A DNA stretch of 24,990 bases from a virus. Both the position numbers and the translations under genes were made by a program. The notes below the pieces were generated by a model. That model did no database searches, was not told the DNA's origin, and worked only from the letters and a program-made list of their open reading frames with translations. Positions 14,236-20,240 of this stretch are shown in pieces (positions within the stretch are counted from its first letter, which is position 1; every line of letters starts with the position of its first letter). The stretch is from positions 1 through 24,990 of the IMG/VR virus record IMGVR_UViG_3300037882_003700; one strand, 5' to 3'.

Positions 14236-14868
14236 ATGGATGACAAGTTATCGAAAGCCACAGGGAGCGATCTGCTAAAGAATGCAGCGCCGATTATGTT
14301 CGGCCTGCTCATCATCCTGGGTTTCTTTTACGTCGTCCATACACTCCTCACCGCCGCTTATCCCGCCGAGAATAAGGATCAGATTAACTCGCTGATCGAA
14401 TTTCTAAAGAACGCAGCCTTGATCGTGGTTGGATTTTTCTTTGGTTCTTCCGCATCCAATAAAACCAAGGATGAGACGATCAGTGATATTGCCAAGATGC
14501 CTGTTGCTCCCGTTGCGCCTGTTGCTCCAGTGGCTCCCGTTGCGCCTGTCGCTCCTATTGCTCCAGTGGCGCCGATCTCGGTTCCCAACGCTAAGAATGT
14601 CACCATTCAAACCCAGGAAGGTGACGTGAATGTAAATTCTAACAATACCAAAAAGGAGAATGATATGACCGCTATCGCTTACGCATTGCAGGCGCTCACG
14701 ACTATTCCGCAGTTGATCGCTGCAGGAATCGATGTGGCAAATTTCATTGAGAGCGCCACTTCGAACCTTCAAAAGATGAAGGATGAGAACCGTAATCCCA
14801 CCGACGCCGAATGGGATGCGTTGAACAAAGAAATCGAAACGCTGCGCGCGCAGCGCCCAAAAGTGTAA
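14236..14868 (+). CDS. Two-span membrane protein with Ala-Pro-Val repeat linker (holin-like fusion)
   Basis: 210 residues, 13 nt after the endolysin, with GAGAG before the ATG. There are two membrane spans at about residues 19-41 and 57-71, then a charged stretch, then a Pro-Val-Ala repeat rod (residues 89-114) and a hydrophilic linker. From M144 comes a compact helical unit: 'TAIAYALQALTTIPQLIAAG' followed by 'DAEWDALNKEIETLRAQ'. Position and two spans suggest a holin or holin partner for the neighbouring endolysin. The C-terminal unit looks like a stand-alone small phage protein, so the gene may be a fusion of a membrane protein and that protein through the repeat. A strong internal ribosome site precedes M144 (separate entry). 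The holin role is inferred; no family is certain. Confidence 0.65.
   Translation: MDDKLSKATGSDLLKNAAPIMFGLLIILGFFYVVHTLLTAAYPAENKDQINSLIEFLKNAALIVVGFFFGSSASNKTKDETISDIAKMPVAPVAPVAPVAPVAPVAPIAPVAPISVPNAKNVTIQTQEGDVNVNSNNTKKENDMTAIAYALQALTTIPQLIAAGIDVANFIESATSNLQKMKDENRNPTDAEWDALNKEIETLRAQRPKV
14500..14574 (+). repeat. 9-nt tandem repeat encoding Pro-Val-Ala units
   Basis: Eight consecutive 9-nt units each encode Pro-Val/Ile-Ala, with varied third bases (cct gtt gct, ccc gtt gcg, cct gtt gct, cca gtg gct and so on). The encoded rod joins the membrane part of the host protein to its C-terminal unit. Such arrays change length by slippage, so copy number may differ between relatives. A poly-Gly-Ala-Thr frame on the opposite strand is only its shadow. 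Confidence 0.9.
14665..14868 (+). CDS. Probable internal-start product: C-terminal 67-residue soluble form
   Basis: Inside the membrane-protein gene and in the same frame, AAGGAG at 14653-14658 stands 6 nt before ATG 14665. This is a better ribosome site than the one of the full-length gene. The product would be 67 residues: a mildly hydrophobic helix ('YALQALTTIPQLIAAG'), then two amphipathic helices with 'NPTDAEWDALNKEIETLRAQ'. It would lack both membrane spans and the Pro-Val-Ala rod. It may act as a free partner or brake of the full-length protein, as known for dual-start holins. Alternatively it could be the relic of a formerly separate gene. Translation from this site is inferred from the ribosome site only. 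Confidence 0.55.
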   Translation: MTAIAYALQALTTIPQLIAAGIDVANFIESATSNLQKMKDENRNPTDAEWDALNKEIETLRAQRPKV

Positions 14869-14878
14869 CGGAGGGTTT

Positions 14879-15238
14879 ATGAAAAAATTTCTATCGCTTC
14901 TACCGTTGGTTTTCCTGATCGCCTGCGCCACTCCGCAGACTGAAAACCCCGGCCAGATCGTTTACCAGATCCAAAGTGGTTACGCGGTGGCGCTGAAAAC
15001 CGAGCTGGCTTATTCCAACCTGCCTGATTGTTCAACAGGTATCAAGCTGTGCTCGAAGAAGGATGTGATCCGTCAGGTACAGAAGGCCGACGATCTAGCC
15101 TGGGATGCGATCCAGGCTGCGCAGACGGCGGTGCGTACTCCAGGCTTCGGTGATAGCGGTGTAACCACCACGATTGCTTCGGCGCGGGCGCTTACCGATG
15201 CCTTTATCGGGATCACCAATACGTTAAAAATTAAATAG
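14879..15238 (+). CDS. Small lipoprotein in the lysis region
   Basis: 119 residues; GGAGG is a few nt before the ATG. The N-terminus 'MKKFLSLLPLVFLIAC' is a lipoprotein signal: Lys-Lys, hydrophobic core and lipobox L13-I14-A15-C16. Signal peptidase II would leave a 104-residue lipid-anchored protein with Ala at +2 and Thr at +3, compatible with the outer membrane. The mature part has two further cysteines, C51 and C58 ('DCSTGIKLCS'), that could form a disulfide in the periplasm. Long helices follow ('DDLAWDAIQAAQTA', 'SARALTDAFIGI'). Given its place after the endolysin it could help outer membrane disruption, but it lacks the Pro-rich sequence of Rz1-like spanins. The family is not certain. 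Confidence 0.75.
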   Translation: MKKFLSLLPLVFLIACATPQTENPGQIVYQIQSGYAVALKTELAYSNLPDCSTGIKLCSKKDVIRQVQKADDLAWDAIQAAQTAVRTPGFGDSGVTTTIASARALTDAFIGITNTLKIK

Positions 15239-15246
15239 GAGGATCT

Positions 15247-15390
15247 ATGCTGTCTCTCATATTGCTGATCGCCGCCTTCATTTTGTTTGCGCTGAGCGCT
15301 TTCAACGTGCCGTCGGGCCGAATCAATCTCACTGCGGCGGGCCTTGCCTGCTGGACGTTGAGCCTGCTCGTCGTCCAAGGGCTGAATTAG
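15247..15390 (+). CDS. Small hydrophobic membrane protein (47 residues)
   Basis: A very strong AGGAGG site lies 4 nt before ATG 15247, overlapping the end of the lipoprotein gene. The frame encodes 47 residues ending at TAG 15388-15390. Two hydrophobic spans are visible: residues 2-18 ('LSLILLIAAFILFALSA') and 27-44 ('LTAAGLACWTLSLLVVQG'), joined by a short loop with Pro, Gly and Arg. It is too short for many gene callers. Its place in the lysis region and two-span shape make it a holin or holin-accessory candidate, an inference. Confidence 0.7.
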   Translation: MLSLILLIAAFILFALSAFNVPSGRINLTAAGLACWTLSLLVVQGLN

Positions 15391-15399
15391 GACAGGGTT

Positions 15400-15427
15400 G
15401 ACTTTTTACTTTTACAGGTAGAAAGTC
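15400..15427 (+). other. Intergenic hairpin between the 47-residue gene and the last late gene
   Basis: GACTTTTTAC (15400-15409) pairs with GTAGAAAGTC (15418-15427) over 10 positions with one G-U wobble and an 8-nt loop. No U-rich run follows (TCCCGGTCG), so it is not a typical intrinsic terminator. It may protect or process the mRNA, or tune the last gene. It lies in the largest non-coding gap of the window (15391-15503), which otherwise holds only the next ribosome site. Confidence 0.5.
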
Positions 15428-15503
15428 TCCCGGTCGAAGAAGGTTGAATCTTATGCCGATCATTTTCATTCGCAACAAACACTTAAAGGAGCTGAGTAAT
15501 CTT

Positions 15504-15707
15504 ATGACCGCATTTCTCGAAGAAGCCCGCGCGCTGCTTAACAACGTCGCCAACGGAGCCGCCGACGCCGCCGAAACCAAAGAGGCGGTGAAGGCGCTGG
15601 AAGTGAAGCTGACGGAGAATTCCGATCTCGATGAGGAACAATCCACCATCATCAAGGAACTCCTCGAAAAGCTGGCCGCTTCCACGCCGACCGAACCCAC
15701 CGCTTAA
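15504..15707 (+). CDS. Small acidic helical protein, last late gene
   Basis: 67 residues from ATG 15504, chosen because AAAGGAG stands 11 nt upstream and 'MTAFLEEARALLNN' begins the conserved-looking helix. An in-frame ATG at 15453 with AGAAGG upstream would add 17 residues and cannot be excluded. The protein is Ala/Glu-rich and helical ('AAETKEAVKALEVKLTENS', 'EEQSTIIKELLEKLAAS') with a Thr/Pro tail. Its shape resembles small coiled-coil proteins found at the end of phage lysis or tail operons, but I do not recognise the family. Its TAA stop shares the palindrome TTAA with the stop of thyX on the other strand. Confidence 0.6.
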   Translation: MTAFLEEARALLNNVANGAADAAETKEAVKALEVKLTENSDLDEEQSTIIKELLEKLAASTPTEPTA

Positions 15708-15717
15708 ATCTTAAGCG
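15701..15717. other. Small inverted repeat at the shared convergent stop codons
   Basis: CGCTTAA (15701-15707), ATC, TTAAGCG (15711-15717): perfect 7-bp arms with a 3-nt loop. It contains the TAA of the plus-strand gene (15705-15707) and the TAA of thyX (15706-15704 on the minus strand). It may add to transcription pausing where the operons collide, but no U run follows on either strand. Confidence 0.6.
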
Positions 15718-16621
15718 ATGAACGGATATGGGCTATCTGCCTTGCGGATAGCCCATATTCTTTTGCGGCTACCTTCCACCAGTCATCCGCGGGTTGGCAC
15801 GCAGCATCCTGCATTGTATAGATCCACTCATGGATGACTTTCATTTGATCTTCGTCGAAATTCACAGCGTTCTTCTGGTGACGCTTAAATGCTGCGTAGG
15901 TGGTCGGCAACCAGTGCTGGAGAATGTTTTCCAGGATGTGCTCGGCATATACCCGGATCTCGTATTGAGCATGGCTGTCGGCCCGCAGAAGCAGAAATCC
16001 GAGCAGGTTGCGCAGATCCACCTTCCACACCCATTCGGTATAGAAATTCGTCGGCAGCACCATGCGCGCCAGCTCGCGCGCAAGGTCATGTCCACCCTCA
16101 ATTAGCACTTCCTTTCCGTCCTTGATTTTCATTCCCAGCAGCTTTTCATACAGCCGGTAGGAAACGGCGGATTGCTCCATGATATTGGCGCGAACCTCCT
16201 GTGCTTCCTCCAGCGGAAGGACATCACCGCGCCCCTGCCTGTTGGTGGTCGATTGCACCGCGCATTGAGCATTTTCAGGCACATAAAACAAAGCCGGTAG
16301 GATAGAGTAGCGGGCGCTCATTTCATTGACGCTGGCGGTGCGGTGCCTGATCCACTGGCGGGCCACGAAGATCGGCATCCGAACGTGCATTTTGATCTCG
16401 CACATTTCGAAGGGTGTCATGTGGTGGTGCGAGAGCAAATAGTTGATGAGCTGCTTATCGGTGCTGATCTTCTTCGTACCCTGCTGATAGCTGGTGCGCG
16501 CGGCATCGACGATGCACTGGTCGGTTCCCATGTAATCGAGCACGACCACATGGCCGTGATCGAGGATTGGCTTCACTTCGCCGAGAATGTTATCCATGTA
16601 TTCAGATGATGGGCGAGCCAT
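15704..16621 (-). CDS. thyX: Flavin-dependent thymidylate synthase ThyX
   Basis: 305 residues. It converts dUMP to dTMP with methylene-tetrahydrofolate, NADPH and FAD. The ThyX signature RHRxxSxNxxSxR is complete at residues 92-104 ('RHRTASVNEMSAR'). Flanking family features are 'SHHHMTPFEMCEIKMHVRMPIFVARQW', seen here as 'LSHHHMTPFEMCEI' and 'MPIFVARQW', and the C-terminal 'LRNLLGFLLLRADSHAQYEIRVYA' region ('HAQYEIRVYAEHI') that binds flavin and dUMP. Length is slightly above the usual 220-270. AGGAG lies 6-7 nt before the ATG, inside the end of the dCMP deaminase gene, which it overlaps by 20 nt. It is the last gene of the minus-strand operon; its 3' end carries the late terminator of the opposite strand. 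Confidence 0.96.
   Translation of the reverse strand: MARPSSEYMDNILGEVKPILDHGHVVVLDYMGTDQCIVDAARTSYQQGTKKISTDKQLINYLLSHHHMTPFEMCEIKMHVRMPIFVARQWIRHRTASVNEMSARYSILPALFYVPENAQCAVQSTTNRQGRGDVLPLEEAQEVRANIMEQSAVSYRLYEKLLGMKIKDGKEVLIEGGHDLARELARMVLPTNFYTEWVWKVDLRNLLGFLLLRADSHAQYEIRVYAEHILENILQHWLPTTYAAFKRHQKNAVNFDEDQMKVIHEWIYTMQDAACQPADDWWKVAAKEYGLSARQIAHIRSSLKI
15726..15765 (+). terminator. Intrinsic terminator of the late operon, embedded in the thyX coding end
   Basis: ATATGGGCTATC (15726-15737) and GATAGCCCATAT (15747-15758) are perfect 12-nt inverted arms. The loop TGCCTTGCG can extend the stem by three pairs, including one U-G. On the plus strand a short T-rich stretch follows (TCTTTTG, 15759-15765). 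It lies 18 nt after the last late stop, as expected for a terminator. The same bases code ThyX residues near EYGLSARQIAHI on the minus strand, where no U run follows, so it should stop mainly plus-strand transcripts. Confidence 0.75.
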
Positions 16622-17030
16622 AAATCACTCCTGCGTCGTCAAATTGTTGTTTTGAAAATTTCTGCTCCTCGGCCCAGCGTTCATCCGAAGGGTTGGCAAG
16701 CGCAACGACGCGCCTGATGCCTTTCTGGATGATGCGCGCCGCGCATTGAGGGCAGGGGAAGAAGGTGCAATACAGAGTACAGCCTTCGGTGTAAGCCGCA
16801 TTATCCAGCGCGTTCGATTCCGCATGAACCACCAGCTTGTATTTTACATCGCGGTTCTGCAGCCTCTCATCGGTGTCCTTCACGCCGCGGGCGAATCCAT
16901 TATATCCTACGCCCACCACGCGCCGCTTATCATCGACGATGACAGCGCCTACCTTCGTGCTTGGATCCTTGCTCCATTGTGCGACGTGCTCCGCAAGGGA
17001 GAGAAAACGCGCATCCCATTTACTACACAT
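16602..17030 (-). CDS. dCMP deaminase
   Basis: 142 residues of the zinc-dependent cytidine/deoxycytidylate deaminase family. The zinc site is H69-A-E71 ('VVHAESNALDNAA') and P92-C93-x-x-C96 ('FFPCPQCAARII'). The N-terminal 'SKDPSTKVGAVIVD' and 'VGVGYNGFARGV' match the dCMP deaminase pattern for phosphate and base binding. It makes dUMP from dCMP, the substrate of ThyX, whose gene follows with a 20-nt overlap. The start overlaps the preceding gene by 8 nt and has no clear ribosome site, so it probably depends on coupling. Phage homologues include T4 Cd; allosteric control by dCTP/dTTP is possible but cannot be read here. Confidence 0.93.
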   Translation of the reverse strand: MCSKWDARFLSLAEHVAQWSKDPSTKVGAVIVDDKRRVVGVGYNGFARGVKDTDERLQNRDVKYKLVVHAESNALDNAAYTEGCTLYCTFFPCPQCAARIIQKGIRRVVALANPSDERWAEEQKFSKQQFDDAGVIYGSPII

Positions 17031-17517
17031 CGATCTTGGTCTGCTTATCGGAAAATCCGATAGTGGTCAGCCTCCCACGCTCCTGCCGAAGGGCGATCTT
17101 CATCTCCTCGGTGTTGGTGACAAAACCCTGGCAGAGCAGGTACATCAGCTCCGGCTCGAATTGATCCTGATGCAGGTACACCAGCACGTCTTTCCCTTGG
17201 CCGGCGGCATAGCCCGCCTCCAGGTGCGCCGAGCGTCCGCAGGGGAGCAGCAGCACACAGGTATCGCACCAGTTGAGCGCGTCTTTGTCGAAGCCGAAAC
17301 CTTTCTCCGCGACGGGAGAGTTTTCGATCATGTGAACATACTGCCGCAGGTTCCAATTCTTCCACTCTGGATCCATCTGGCTCCAGGCGAAGCCGCTTTG
17401 TCCTGGCGCGGGATTGCGAAAGTCATAGACCTCATGCCCTTCGGCGCGCAGCGCCGCCAGCACTTCCGGCTGGTAAGGGTTACGCCACGAACTGGCGAGA
17501 TAGATTTTGCGTTTCAT
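17023..17517 (-). CDS. Nucleoside 2-deoxyribosyltransferase-like / nucleotide N-glycosidase-like enzyme
   Basis: 164 residues with AAAGGAG about 9 nt before the ATG. The fold markers are the N-terminal 'KIYLASSWRNPYQPEVLAAL' with a bound-sugar loop, 'DALNWCDTCVLLLPCGRSAHLEAGYAAGQGK' seen as 'WCDTCVLLLPCG' and 'RSAHLEAGYAAGQGK', and E100 in the latter, matching the catalytic Glu of the Nuc_deoxyrib_tr family. Members either move deoxyribose between bases or hydrolyse (deoxy)nucleotides at the glycosidic bond. It lies directly before dCMP deaminase and ThyX, so a role in shaping the dNTP pool, or in removing an unwanted nucleotide, is likely. Substrate is unknown. Confidence 0.8.
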   Translation of the reverse strand: MKRKIYLASSWRNPYQPEVLAALRAEGHEVYDFRNPAPGQSGFAWSQMDPEWKNWNLRQYVHMIENSPVAEKGFGFDKDALNWCDTCVLLLPCGRSAHLEAGYAAGQGKDVLVYLHQDQFEPELMYLLCQGFVTNTEEMKIALRQERGRLTTIGFSDKQTKIDV

Positions 17518-17774
17518 TAATTGAGCTCCTTTTGGGTTGGTTTTTCGGGTGGGTTAAGGGTGAGAATCAGCTCCGGGTGGAAGAACACCAGGAACTGGTT
17601 GATCATCGAAAAGATGGCCGATGAGATCGGCCCTTCGAGCAGAGCGATGAATTGCTGCGACTTAAATATGTCGAGGCGCGGATCGTCCTGGTGGCAGTTG
17701 ATCTCCATGCCGATGCCGAGGTTTATGTTCAGCGTCGTTTTCGGCGTGGGATTCGGATCGGTGTTATCGTTCAT
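17517..17774 (-). CDS. Hypothetical protein
   Basis: 85 residues; GGAG lies about 5 nt before the ATG and the stop overlaps the next start by 1 nt. The N-terminus is polar and Pro/Thr/Asn-rich ('NDNTDPNPTPKTTLNINLGIG'), followed by 'DIFKSQQFIALLEGP' and a hydrophobic stretch 'ISSAIFSMINQFLVFFHPELILTL' that could be an amphipathic or weak membrane helix. I recognise no family. It travels with the nucleotide enzymes but nothing visible ties it to them. Confidence 0.6.
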   Translation of the reverse strand: MNDNTDPNPTPKTTLNINLGIGMEINCHQDDPRLDIFKSQQFIALLEGPISSAIFSMINQFLVFFHPELILTLNPPEKPTQKELN

Positions 17775-17953
17775 GACAGCTCCATTATTTGATTGATTTC
17801 TGGATCCTTCACTTGCTCCTGCCGGATTTCATCACGAAACATTCTCATGGCGATGGCTTCGGCCTGCTCTGAATTCGCAGCATAGACCTTCTTGTTGTAA
17901 TGCTGCGAAGTCCAGTATCGGATATTGACGTTGTAGTTTTTAATTTCGCTCAT
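17771..17953 (-). CDS. Hypothetical small protein
   Basis: 60 residues; GGAG about 9 nt before the ATG; it overlaps the next gene start by 4 nt and the preceding gene end by 14 nt. The layout is beta ('YNVNIRYWTSQHYNKKVYA') then one helix ('SEQAEAIAMRMFRDEIRQEQ'). This strand-strand-helix shape with 'A.s..eA...A...f' recurs in small phage proteins of unknown function. No enzyme motif or membrane span is visible. Confidence 0.6.
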   Translation of the reverse strand: MSEIKNYNVNIRYWTSQHYNKKVYAANSEQAEAIAMRMFRDEIRQEQVKDPEINQIMELS

Positions 17954-18149
17954 GTTTTACTACTCCGAAAAGAGGCTCATCCAATGTGGCGAATCCCTTG
18001 AAAGTACGGAGCCACACGCTGAAAGTTTCATGACCGTATCTCTCGGTGAAATATTCACATTGTTCGCGGGTTAATTTGAAACCAGCTTCGGCGATCGTTT
18101 GATAGATCTCCCGGCCTTTCGATGTGATGACGATCACCAGCGCGTTCAT
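17940..18149 (-). CDS. Hypothetical small protein
   Basis: 69 residues; GAGG or AAAGGA precede the ATG. It starts 3 nt after the DNA ligase stop, so it belongs to the same transcript. Visible parts: a strand 'NALVIVITSKGREIYQTIAEAG', a helix 'TREQCEYFTERYGHETFSVWL', then 'FKGFATLDEPLFGV'. I recognise no family. Size, tight spacing and good ribosome site support it as a real gene. Confidence 0.6.
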   Translation of the reverse strand: MNALVIVITSKGREIYQTIAEAGFKLTREQCEYFTERYGHETFSVWLRTFKGFATLDEPLFGVVKHERN

Positions 18150-18152
18150 ACC

Positions 18153-19283
18153 TCAATCCTTTCGTCCAATATCGACGCACACAGGAAAACGTGGGATGCC
18201 ATCCGGTGTGAGATGGAAGTATCGGATGGTGGCGCGCTGCCCCACAAATTGATCTCGCTTTGCAAGCAGAAAGCGGTAATGATCTCGACCACCTTTAATG
18301 CCTGACTGGAAGGGGCGTCCGTCAGCGAGCCGAAGCATGAGCGATCCGGCCATACCAGACCGATTACCGACACCTTCGAGCACGTCGAGAATTTCAAACT
18401 CGGCATCCTGAAACTCCTTCCTTTTCAGCAGAGCGCTGGTGCGTTTGTTTTCATACGGCGCATTGAACCGGATGATTCCACCTTCATACCCCTCGCCGGT
18501 TGCCAAGCCGTAGCACTCATCAAGGTTGGTGTCGTTGTTGACCGACCATGTTTTGACGAACTGGATCGCAGGGAAAAGGGTAGGATTATTGACGAAGAAC
18601 TGATGCAGCCAGCGGTATCTTTCCTCAAACGTGGCATCGGGGCGCGCGCTCAGAAAGACATCGTAGATGTGGTACTGGATGGTTTTATTGATCTGATCCT
18701 GAACCGCTTCGTAGCCTTTGGTTTTGCGGACGAGCGAGGCGATGGTATTGAAATCTTCACGCAGGTCATGGTTGTAAAGCTCGCCGTCGAAGTAGATTCC
18801 CTCCGGGAGATTTGACAGGATAGAAGCGATGTGGCCGCAGGAGGGTATATGTTCTCCGGTGCGGCTGCGCAGATCCCCGCGGTGGGAAATGCAACGAATA
18901 CCATCCAGCTTAGGCTGAACAAAAACGCTGCCTTCCTTGCCGAGCCGCCAAGGGAGTTGGGTTTCATATTTCTTGAAATCCTTGGCGAGCATTGGTTCGA
19001 AGAAGTGCATCTTCTCTGTCTGCGCGGCTTCGATGGTGTCATGATAGCCTTCCTTCCGTTTCTTCTTGTAGGCTGCTTCCACTTCGAATTTGCATTGGTC
19101 GATGGGGCCGCGCTCATGCTTTTTCCCCACGTTCGTACTCTGCGCCGCCGTCCAGTCGGAGGCGACGAGCTGGCCGTGCAGCTGGCCGCTGACCATGCGG
19201 TAGGCGGTCAGGCTGTCATGCACTTCGATATGCCACTGGCGTATAGCGCCAGTGGTATCTTTCTTGAAAAGCGTCGGCCACAT
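18153..19283 (-). CDS. ATP-dependent DNA ligase
   Basis: 376 residues. It seals nicks in duplex DNA using ATP. The nucleotidyltransferase motifs are present: I at K125-L-D-G128 with R130 ('QPKLDGIRC'), III 'YFDGELY' with E168, IIIa 'QYHIYDVF', IV 'GYEGGIIRF' and V 'LLKRKEFQDAEF'. An OB-type C-terminal part follows ('VGNRSGMAGSLMLRLADG' to the end). The first 85 residues ('LFKKDTTGAIRQWHIEV', 'STNVGKKHERG') form a WGR-like domain seen in some phage ligases. AAGGAGG precedes the ATG by about 10 nt. It sits among recombination and nucleotide genes, so it likely serves phage replication and joint-molecule sealing. Confidence 0.93.
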   Translation of the reverse strand: MWPTLFKKDTTGAIRQWHIEVHDSLTAYRMVSGQLHGQLVASDWTAAQSTNVGKKHERGPIDQCKFEVEAAYKKKRKEGYHDTIEAAQTEKMHFFEPMLAKDFKKYETQLPWRLGKEGSVFVQPKLDGIRCISHRGDLRSRTGEHIPSCGHIASILSNLPEGIYFDGELYNHDLREDFNTIASLVRKTKGYEAVQDQINKTIQYHIYDVFLSARPDATFEERYRWLHQFFVNNPTLFPAIQFVKTWSVNNDTNLDECYGLATGEGYEGGIIRFNAPYENKRTSALLKRKEFQDAEFEILDVLEGVGNRSGMAGSLMLRLADGRPFQSGIKGGRDHYRFLLAKRDQFVGQRATIRYFHLTPDGIPRFPVCVDIGRKD

Positions 19284-19618
19284 TAGACCAACCCTCCTTC
19301 TAGCTTGGCGCGGTATTTCACCAGCTTCTTACGCAGCACATCATCGAGATCGATGCCACGTTCGTAAGCGAGCATCTGCAGATAGCTGTAGGTATCGGCG
19401 ATCTCCTCTTCGAATTCGAGATCGGGAATCGGCTGGCCGCGCATGGTTTTCTTGTAAAGATTGGCGACTTCTCCCGCTTCACCGGCGAGGCCCATCGCGC
19501 AATATTCCTGGCGCCCTTCCGAAGTGCGCAGGTGCTCCTTGCCTCGCCCCAGCGCAAGGTCAATCGTCTTGTGATGGAGATCCACCATATCGTCATAAAC
19601 ATCTTTTGCCATTGGCAT
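19283..19618 (-). CDS. MazG-like nucleotide pyrophosphohydrolase
   Basis: 111 residues from ATG 19618, chosen because AAGGAG stands 7 nt before it; the longer frame to 19663 lacks such a site and runs into the upstream gene. The all-alpha NTP pyrophosphatase motif is complete: E47-x-x-E50 ('LAGEAGEVANLYKK') and E72-x-x-D75 ('EEEIADTYSYL'), 21 residues apart, for Mg binding. The family hydrolyses (d)NTPs to monophosphates, either cleaning non-standard nucleotides or, in phages, altering (p)ppGpp or dNTP balance. It may supply dCMP or dUMP to the downstream deaminase and ThyX; this is inferred. The stop overlaps the ligase start by 1 nt. Confidence 0.85.
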   Translation of the reverse strand: MPMAKDVYDDMVDLHHKTIDLALGRGKEHLRTSEGRQEYCAMGLAGEAGEVANLYKKTMRGQPIPDLEFEEEIADTYSYLQMLAYERGIDLDDVLRKKLVKYRAKLEGGLV

Positions 19619-19632
19619 AATAATTCTCCTTC

Positions 19633-19908
19633 TCAGGTACAGATGAAACGAATGTTCTGGCAATTCTGTATGGCTTTCATGGCCTCACGGAATTCAGGAC
19701 GCGGAAGTTGCTGGATCAGCTTCATCAGATCCTGCGAGTCGATGGTTATCACGACATCTTTCTCACGCGGTTCGGCCTGTGTGAGGGCGGATGCAGCCAC
19801 GGATTTCACCTTGCTGAAAAAATCAGCCAGGGTGGTCTCCAGCTCTGGCACCGTATTGAGGAGGGTGCCGGCGTGTGAAGCGATTACGGGTGAAGTGGAT
19901 TCAGACAT
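19633..19908 (-). CDS. Hypothetical protein
   Basis: 91 residues from ATG 19908, selected because AGGAG lies about 7 nt upstream; the longer frame to 19965 has no such site. A low-complexity Ser/Thr N-terminus is followed by helices ('LLNTVPELETTLADFFSKV', 'SQDLMKLIQQLPRPEFREAM') and an ending 'IQNCQNIRFICT'. There is no signal or membrane span. I recognise no family. It lies 14 nt before the MazG-like gene, in the same operon. Confidence 0.6.
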   Translation of the reverse strand: MSESTSPVIASHAGTLLNTVPELETTLADFFSKVKSVAASALTQAEPREKDVVITIDSQDLMKLIQQLPRPEFREAMKAIQNCQNIRFICT

Positions 19909-19965
19909 TTTGTTCTCCTGTTTTGGGTATAAAAGATGGGCGTCCATGTAGAGATCATCACCCAT

Positions 19966-20238
19966 TTACTTGCACAGCTTTTCGAGTTTATCGACGCGGA
20001 CACTCATTTCAGCGAATTTGTCGTCTCTGCCAAAATTATCGGTGGAGACTCCTACAGCGGTGAGTGTGAGAATCACCATGACCAGTAATATATTCATGAC
20101 TACCGACCTATAGATCTGGCGATCCATGCCGTAAATATCTTCGCTGAGTTTCCTGATCGATTTTAATGTATAAATATCGTAGGCCATCATAATGAAGAAT
20201 AGGCTGTAAAACCCTATATGATAAAAATTGACTTCCAT
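19966..20238 (-). CDS. Small two-span membrane protein of unknown function
   Basis: 90 residues; AAGGAG is 6 nt before the ATG. Two membrane spans: residues about 5-23 ('FYHIGFYSLFFIMMAYDIY') and about 46-64 ('SVVMNILLVMVILTLTAVG'). Between them is a charged loop with 'RKLSEDIYGMDRQIYR' and after them a short heptad-like tail ('MSVRVDKLEKLCK'). The DNA is clearly richer in A+T than the neighbouring SbcC and MazG genes. A membrane protein is unexpected between recombination and nucleotide enzymes; a superinfection-exclusion or replication-anchoring role is conceivable but unsupported. Confidence 0.65.
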   Translation of the reverse strand: MEVNFYHIGFYSLFFIMMAYDIYTLKSIRKLSEDIYGMDRQIYRSVVMNILLVMVILTLTAVGVSTDNFGRDDKFAEMSVRVDKLEKLCK

Positions 20239-20240
20239 AA

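Noticed and set aside
14500-14574. Possible CRISPR or integration repeat
   Set aside because: The 9-nt units are contiguous, in frame and coding; there are no spacers.
14379-14606. Minus-strand frame with a collagen-like Gly-Ala-Thr repeat
   Set aside because: It is the reverse reading of the Pro-Val-Ala codon repeat and has no ribosome site.
15398-15430. Possible promoter (TTGACT) before the last late gene
   Set aside because: No acceptable -10 box stands 16-18 nt downstream; the sequence is better explained by the hairpin.
19920-19980. Weak inverted repeat around ATGGGCG ... CACCCAT
   Set aside because: Only about five solid pairs, with a mismatch and a long loop; not distinguishable from chance.
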